NCBI RefSeq assembly: GCF_003860125.1
Contig: NZ_RQYL01000004.1
Span: 113,561-177,560, forward strand
Reading direction: 5' to 3'
Length of the DNA: 64,000 nt
Source: Fretibacterium sp. OH1220_COT-178
Lineage (GTDB): Bacteria > Synergistota > Synergistia > Synergistales > Aminobacteriaceae
The notes beneath the pieces were generated by a model, which was given only the letters and a program-made list of their open reading frames with translations, ran no database searches and was not told the origin of the DNA. Every line of letters begins with the position of its first letter. Position 1 is the first letter of the stretch. Below, in pieces: positions 61,210-64,000 of the stretch. The position numbers and the translations under genes are program-made.

Positions 61210-61629
61210 TCAGGAATACTCTATAGGGCAGCGCAAGAGCAGCAACGCACCCGGGCGGGCCTCGAAACCGCGGGATTCCATGAAGGCCCCCCATTGGCTC
61301 GTGTAGGTTACGATCATGGGGATATTGCGGATGGCCGGATGCGTCAGCGCGTAATCGACCAAGGAACTGCCCAGGCCTTTTCCCTGGTGAGCGGGATGCA
61401 CGATCACGTCCCAGAGCGAGGCCCTGTAGACGAAATCGGTGACGATGCGGCAAAATCCCACCAGCTTGTCCTGGCAACGCGCGGAGAAACAGAGGCTCGT
61501 CCCCTCGAGCATGGCCTGAATCCCCTCGACGGAGCGGCTGCGGCCCCATCCCGTATACCGATAGAGGTCCTGAAGCTCCAGGGCCGTAACAGCCAGCTTG
61601 CTGTCGTAAAAGAGGTAGTTCTCCCTCAT
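61210..61629 (-). CDS. GNAT-family N-acetyltransferase
   Basis: 139 residues. The acetyl-CoA binding motif appears as IVHPAHQGKGLGSSLVDYAL (R/Q-x-x-G-x-G/A type), preceded by the DVIV beta strand. The substrate is unknown; proteins of this length acetylate amines, peptides or metabolites. The ATG overlaps the upstream zinc-ribbon stop (ATGA at 61626-61629), and GAGGGGG precedes it. Confidence 0.9.
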   Translation of the reverse strand: MRENYLFYDSKLAVTALELQDLYRYTGWGRSRSVEGIQAMLEGTSLCFSARCQDKLVGFCRIVTDFVYRASLWDVIVHPAHQGKGLGSSLVDYALTHPAIRNIPMIVTYTSQWGAFMESRGFEARPGALLLLRCPIEYS

Positions 61630-61844
61630 TCCTGCACGTCCCCCTCGATAAGCACGGATTCCGTCCTCATGCCCAAAACGATGCGCTCCAGGTCTCCCCT
61701 GCCATCCGCCGTAACCGCGAGCTGAACGGCCTGGCCCGAACCGCATCGGGGACATATCCAACAGGCACGCGCGTAGCCGTCCCCATCCGGGGCCTCCGGC
61801 AACACCCTGCACTCGCCGCAGAACTGACACGCGACAATCAACAT
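61626..61844 (-). CDS. small zinc-ribbon protein
   Basis: 72 residues. Two Cys pairs (C-x2-C-x2-C in CQFCGEC and C-x2-C-x-x-C in CWICPRC) indicate a zinc ribbon. The rest is a short acidic tail with no known motif. The start at 61844 has GGGAGG eight bases upstream. It is translationally coupled to the GNAT gene. Function is unknown; a nucleic-acid or protein adaptor is possible. Confidence 0.7.
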   Translation of the reverse strand: MLIVACQFCGECRVLPEAPDGDGYARACWICPRCGSGQAVQLAVTADGRGDLERIVLGMRTESVLIEGDVQE

Positions 61845-61886
61845 ACCCCGCACCTCCCGGACGTAAGACGGACGATCCGGAACCGC

Positions 61887-63035
61887 TCATTCCTCCAGGA
61901 CAACCTCGATGTCGACCGGTCCCTCCGTGTAGATGTCGTGCGAAGCAAGCGCGCTGAGAATAACGGGGGCGCCGGCATCCTTCAGATTTTCCACGATATC
62001 GAAGAAGGTCTCCCCCTCCAGGGTTCCCACGCTGTTCGTGGAGGGGTCGGGCAAAACTCCGTCGCGAATTGCCTTCATCTTGAGTTCACGCAAAAAAATG
62101 TGAAGGGCCTCTTCGGCATCCAGATCGGACCTTTGAGCGTCGATCATCCTTCGGTGAATCGGTTCGCCCGCAGCGTAGATCAGGTGGCTTTCCCCCACCT
62201 CGAGACGAACCTTGATCGGCTCCCCCAAGGCGACGTTCTCCGCGGCCAGAGCCCGAACATAAAATCGCTCCTGGGCCTGGGTCAGGGCCTCCAGAACCTC
62301 GGCCTCGGACTCCGGGGCAATGACGATCGGCAGGTCCCGGAGACGGGAGAGCAGTTTGTCGGACACCCTGGAGACGACCGAGAGCCGGATGTCCTTTCTG
62401 AGGGCCTGCAGGTCCTCGCTCACCTGAGCCTCCGAGCTTCCGGGCAAAATGGGCCGCTGCGCCAGCAGGACGTTGGCGTGAATCGCGATGAAATCGCTCC
62501 GCATGGAGCTCAAAGCCCGCTTCAACTCCTCGGACTCCTCCCGCATGACCTTGACCTCAGCCTCGAGCTCGTTTCTCTCGTTTTCGAGGACGACCTTGTC
62601 GTTACGCAAGGATTCCAGGTCGAAGCGCGTCAGGTCAAGGCTGGCCGTGGTCGTCTGCAGCAGATTTCGTTGCTGTTCCAGGCTGCTCCGGGCAAGCATC
62701 AGATCGTCCACCGCCTGGTCCGCGTTGCTCTGGCTGGTCTGAAGCTGAAGGCGCAGATCCATGAGTTGTTGCTGGACGTATTGCATGCTGAACAGGGCCG
62801 TGCGAACGTCCTGGGAGAAGGCGGACAGGACGGTCAGGATGACGATGGAGATGATCCCGCCCGTGACGGCCGTGATCAGGCGGCTCGTGTATTTGGGGCG
62901 AAGGCCGAAGACGGAGATGCGCTGCTTTCCGTACCTGAAGCCGAGAATGTCGCCCAAAACGGCCAGCACCGCGCTGCCCAGAATCAACCCCAAGACCAGG
63001 ACCCAATTTGTACTCGACCCCATATTCGGCTGCAC
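61887..63035 (-). CDS. DUF3084 membrane/coiled-coil protein
   Basis: 382 residues. Two hydrophobic helices near the N-terminus (WVLVLGLILGSAVLAVLG and AVTGGIISIVILTVLSAF) anchor a long coiled coil (about residues 80-175, e.g. LESLRNDKVVLENERNELEA) followed by a mixed alpha/beta C-terminal domain ending in DIEVVLEE. This matches the DUF3084 family, known from cyanobacteria and Synergistota; its role is unknown. The start is GTG at 63035, with GGAGGGG seven bases upstream. Confidence 0.83.
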   Translation of the reverse strand: MQPNMGSSTNWVLVLGLILGSAVLAVLGDILGFRYGKQRISVFGLRPKYTSRLITAVTGGIISIVILTVLSAFSQDVRTALFSMQYVQQQLMDLRLQLQTSQSNADQAVDDLMLARSSLEQQRNLLQTTTASLDLTRFDLESLRNDKVVLENERNELEAEVKVMREESEELKRALSSMRSDFIAIHANVLLAQRPILPGSSEAQVSEDLQALRKDIRLSVVSRVSDKLLSRLRDLPIVIAPESEAEVLEALTQAQERFYVRALAAENVALGEPIKVRLEVGESHLIYAAGEPIHRRMIDAQRSDLDAEEALHIFLRELKMKAIRDGVLPDPSTNSVGTLEGETFFDIVENLKDAGAPVILSALASHDIYTEGPVDIEVVLEE

Positions 63036-63140
63036 GGGACATCCCCTCCTCTCCCCGGAAGCGCTCCATCCATCTTCACACCATTATAACGGTCGTCCGT
63101 TCCCGGCTCCTCTTCGTTTTCGCCTATTTTACGCCGGGAC

Positions 63141-63174
63141 ATAAAAAGAGGGGGACAGCCTGCGCCATCCCCCT
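63141..63174 (-). terminator. intrinsic terminator of pth
   Basis: AGGGGGA (63174-63168 on minus) pairs with TCCCCCT (63155-63149), loop 12 bases, followed by CTTTTTAT. It begins six bases past the pth stop. Confidence 0.8.
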
Positions 63175-63179
63175 TCTTC

Positions 63180-63746
63180 TCATCCCCCGCCCGAGTCGTT
63201 CCTCGGGACGTTCACCCGACTCATTGCACGCTGGATATCCAGGGAAAGCCAAGCTTCAACGGCTTTTTCGACATCGTCGAGGACGCCGGGCAGAGCATCG
63301 GCCTCCCCCTTCGTCAAGTGACCCAACACCCGTTTGACCATGCTTCCGGGAGCGTTGCCCAGACCGATACGAAGGCGAGGAACCTCCAGGGTCCCCAAAA
63401 CGGCGATGACCGAGGCCAGTCCGTTGTGCCCCCCCGCGCTTCCCTTGGCGCGCAGACGAAGCTGCCCGTAGGGCAGGGCCAGATCGTCATAGATCACCAG
63501 GACATCCGCGGGCGCCAGCTTGTAGAAGTCGAAGGCCTCACGCACCGCCATGCCGCTCAGGTTCATGAAGGTCAAAGGTTTCAGCAGGATACAGTCGCGC
63601 GCGCGCCAGAATTCGCCGCGGAACTTCAGCTGAGGTCTACCCAGCTCGAGCCGTGAAACCAGATGATCCACGGCAAGCCACCCCATATTGTGACGGGTAA
63701 AGGCGTACTCCTGGCCTGGATTGCCCAGGCCTGCAATCAGCTTCAC
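63180..63746 (-). CDS. pth: peptidyl-tRNA hydrolase
   Basis: 188 residues. It recycles peptidyl-tRNA released during translation. Catalytic and substrate-binding residues are present: N9 and H19 (LGNPGQEY and TRHNMG), the Asp pair at 87-88 (VIYDDLALP), and the GSAGGHNGL segment. It starts with GTG at 63746 after GGGGAGGGG. The gene upstream lies beyond the window end. Confidence 0.96.
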   Translation of the reverse strand: MKLIAGLGNPGQEYAFTRHNMGWLAVDHLVSRLELGRPQLKFRGEFWRARDCILLKPLTFMNLSGMAVREAFDFYKLAPADVLVIYDDLALPYGQLRLRAKGSAGGHNGLASVIAVLGTLEVPRLRIGLGNAPGSMVKRVLGHLTKGEADALPGVLDDVEKAVEAWLSLDIQRAMSRVNVPRNDSGGG

Positions 63747-63856
63747 GCCGCCCCTCCCCTCATCCGCTTTCGTTTTTCTCTAGAACACAGTCCGCTTTGC
63801 CGAAGCGAACCGAAAGGTCCGACAAAGTCCCCCGGTTCAAATAAGCAAACCAACGA

Positions 63857-63901
63857 TTTCCGGCCCCAAAACAGGGGCAGAAAAGGGCTGGTCGTCTGAC
63901 C
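63857..63901. repeat. 45-base direct repeat, copy A
   Basis: 41 of 45 bases match copy B at 63956-64000. The first half can form a hairpin (GCCCC / GGGGC, loop AAAACA); the second half ends GGGCTGGTCGTCTGACC in both copies. Confidence 0.7.
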
Positions 63902-63955
63902 GCGCCGACTGCGCGACAACTGTGCCGCGCAGCGGCATAAGCGACCGACACAGCA

Positions 63956-64000
63956 TTTTCGGCCCAAAAACAAGGGCCGAAAAGGGCTGGTCGTCTGACC
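63956..64000. repeat. 45-base direct repeat, copy B (touches window end)
   Basis: The hairpin arm here is longer and perfect (TTTTCGGCCC / GGGCCGAAAA). Copy B starts 99 bases after copy A; 54 unrelated bases separate the two. The series may continue beyond the window. Confidence 0.7.

Larger units (their letters stand above)
63747..64000. other. right-hand intergenic region with repeats
   Basis: 254 bases without a credible gene: a short plus-strand frame has no ribosome site. It contains two copies of a 45-base repeat described separately. The gene that follows is outside the window. Confidence 0.5.

Noticed and set aside
63857..64000. CRISPR array
   Set aside because: Only two copies with four mismatches, 45-base repeats and a 54-base spacer; no cas genes. 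The geometry is not that of a CRISPR array, although the window ends here.

Overview
The window looks like an ordinary chromosomal segment of a GC-rich, motile, diderm anaerobe. I infer Synergistota (Synergistaceae-like). The reasons are a Na+-pump decarboxylase beta subunit, a LarA-type racemase, a fused TRAP permease with DUF1850, CsrA/FliW control of flagellin, and GatCAB with a compact 377-residue RpoD. No rRNA or other marker gene fixes the species. Coding density is high, many genes start with GTG or TTG, and long antisense open frames are shadows caused by high GC.

Layout. Positions 1-8.5 kb: a partial VOC protein, aspS, an AIR-synthase-like protein and a decarboxylase beta subunit on the minus strand; valS on plus; an orphan LuxR-type response regulator; tRNA-Arg(CCG). 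8.5-15.2 kb: a proteostasis block transcribed on minus in the order tig, clpP, clpX, lon, engB. 15.4-22.7 kb: a conserved hypothetical, a CapD/WbpM-like nucleotide-sugar dehydratase, GIY-YIG, mntP, pgsA, a LarA homologue, then an AT-rich stretch and a compositionally mosaic membrane-anchored protein. 22.8-28.3 kb: an EF-G-like GTPase and gatCAB. 28.4-33.6 kb: a three-gene cassette with its own promoter and terminator, encoding a winged-helix-like protein, an AAA-type ATPase and a PD-(D/E)XK nuclease fused to an FtsK motor. This is the best candidate for an undescribed system. 33.7-47.7 kb: two membrane proteins (GDYXXLXY and DUF2157), metG, MFS, an ion channel, rpoD, cheV, a TRAP permease with DUF1850, and an M19 dipeptidase. 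47.8-59.9 kb: vapD and a flagellar late operon on minus (flgM, flgN, flgK, flgL, fliW, csrA, flagellin). 60-63.8 kb: comFC, rnhA, a GNAT, a small zinc-ribbon protein, DUF3084 and pth. The last 150 bases hold two copies of a 45-base repeat.

How the genes work together. The flagellar block combines a sigma-28-like promoter ahead of flgM, the chaperone FlgN, and greatly enlarged junction proteins (FlgK 1028 aa, FlgL 1297 aa) and flagellin (888 aa). It also has a FliW-CsrA pair next to a flagellin leader with two hairpins presenting AGGA loops, which fits CsrA repression relieved by FliW. The tig-clp-lon block covers folding and regulated proteolysis. aspS, valS, metG, gatCAB, tRNA-Arg, EF-G-like and pth serve translation. 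Many housekeeping promoters share an extended -10 (TGn-TAnnnT) without a recognisable -35.

All coordinates, motifs and hairpins were read by eye. Family names come from recognition of conserved motifs, not from database searches.
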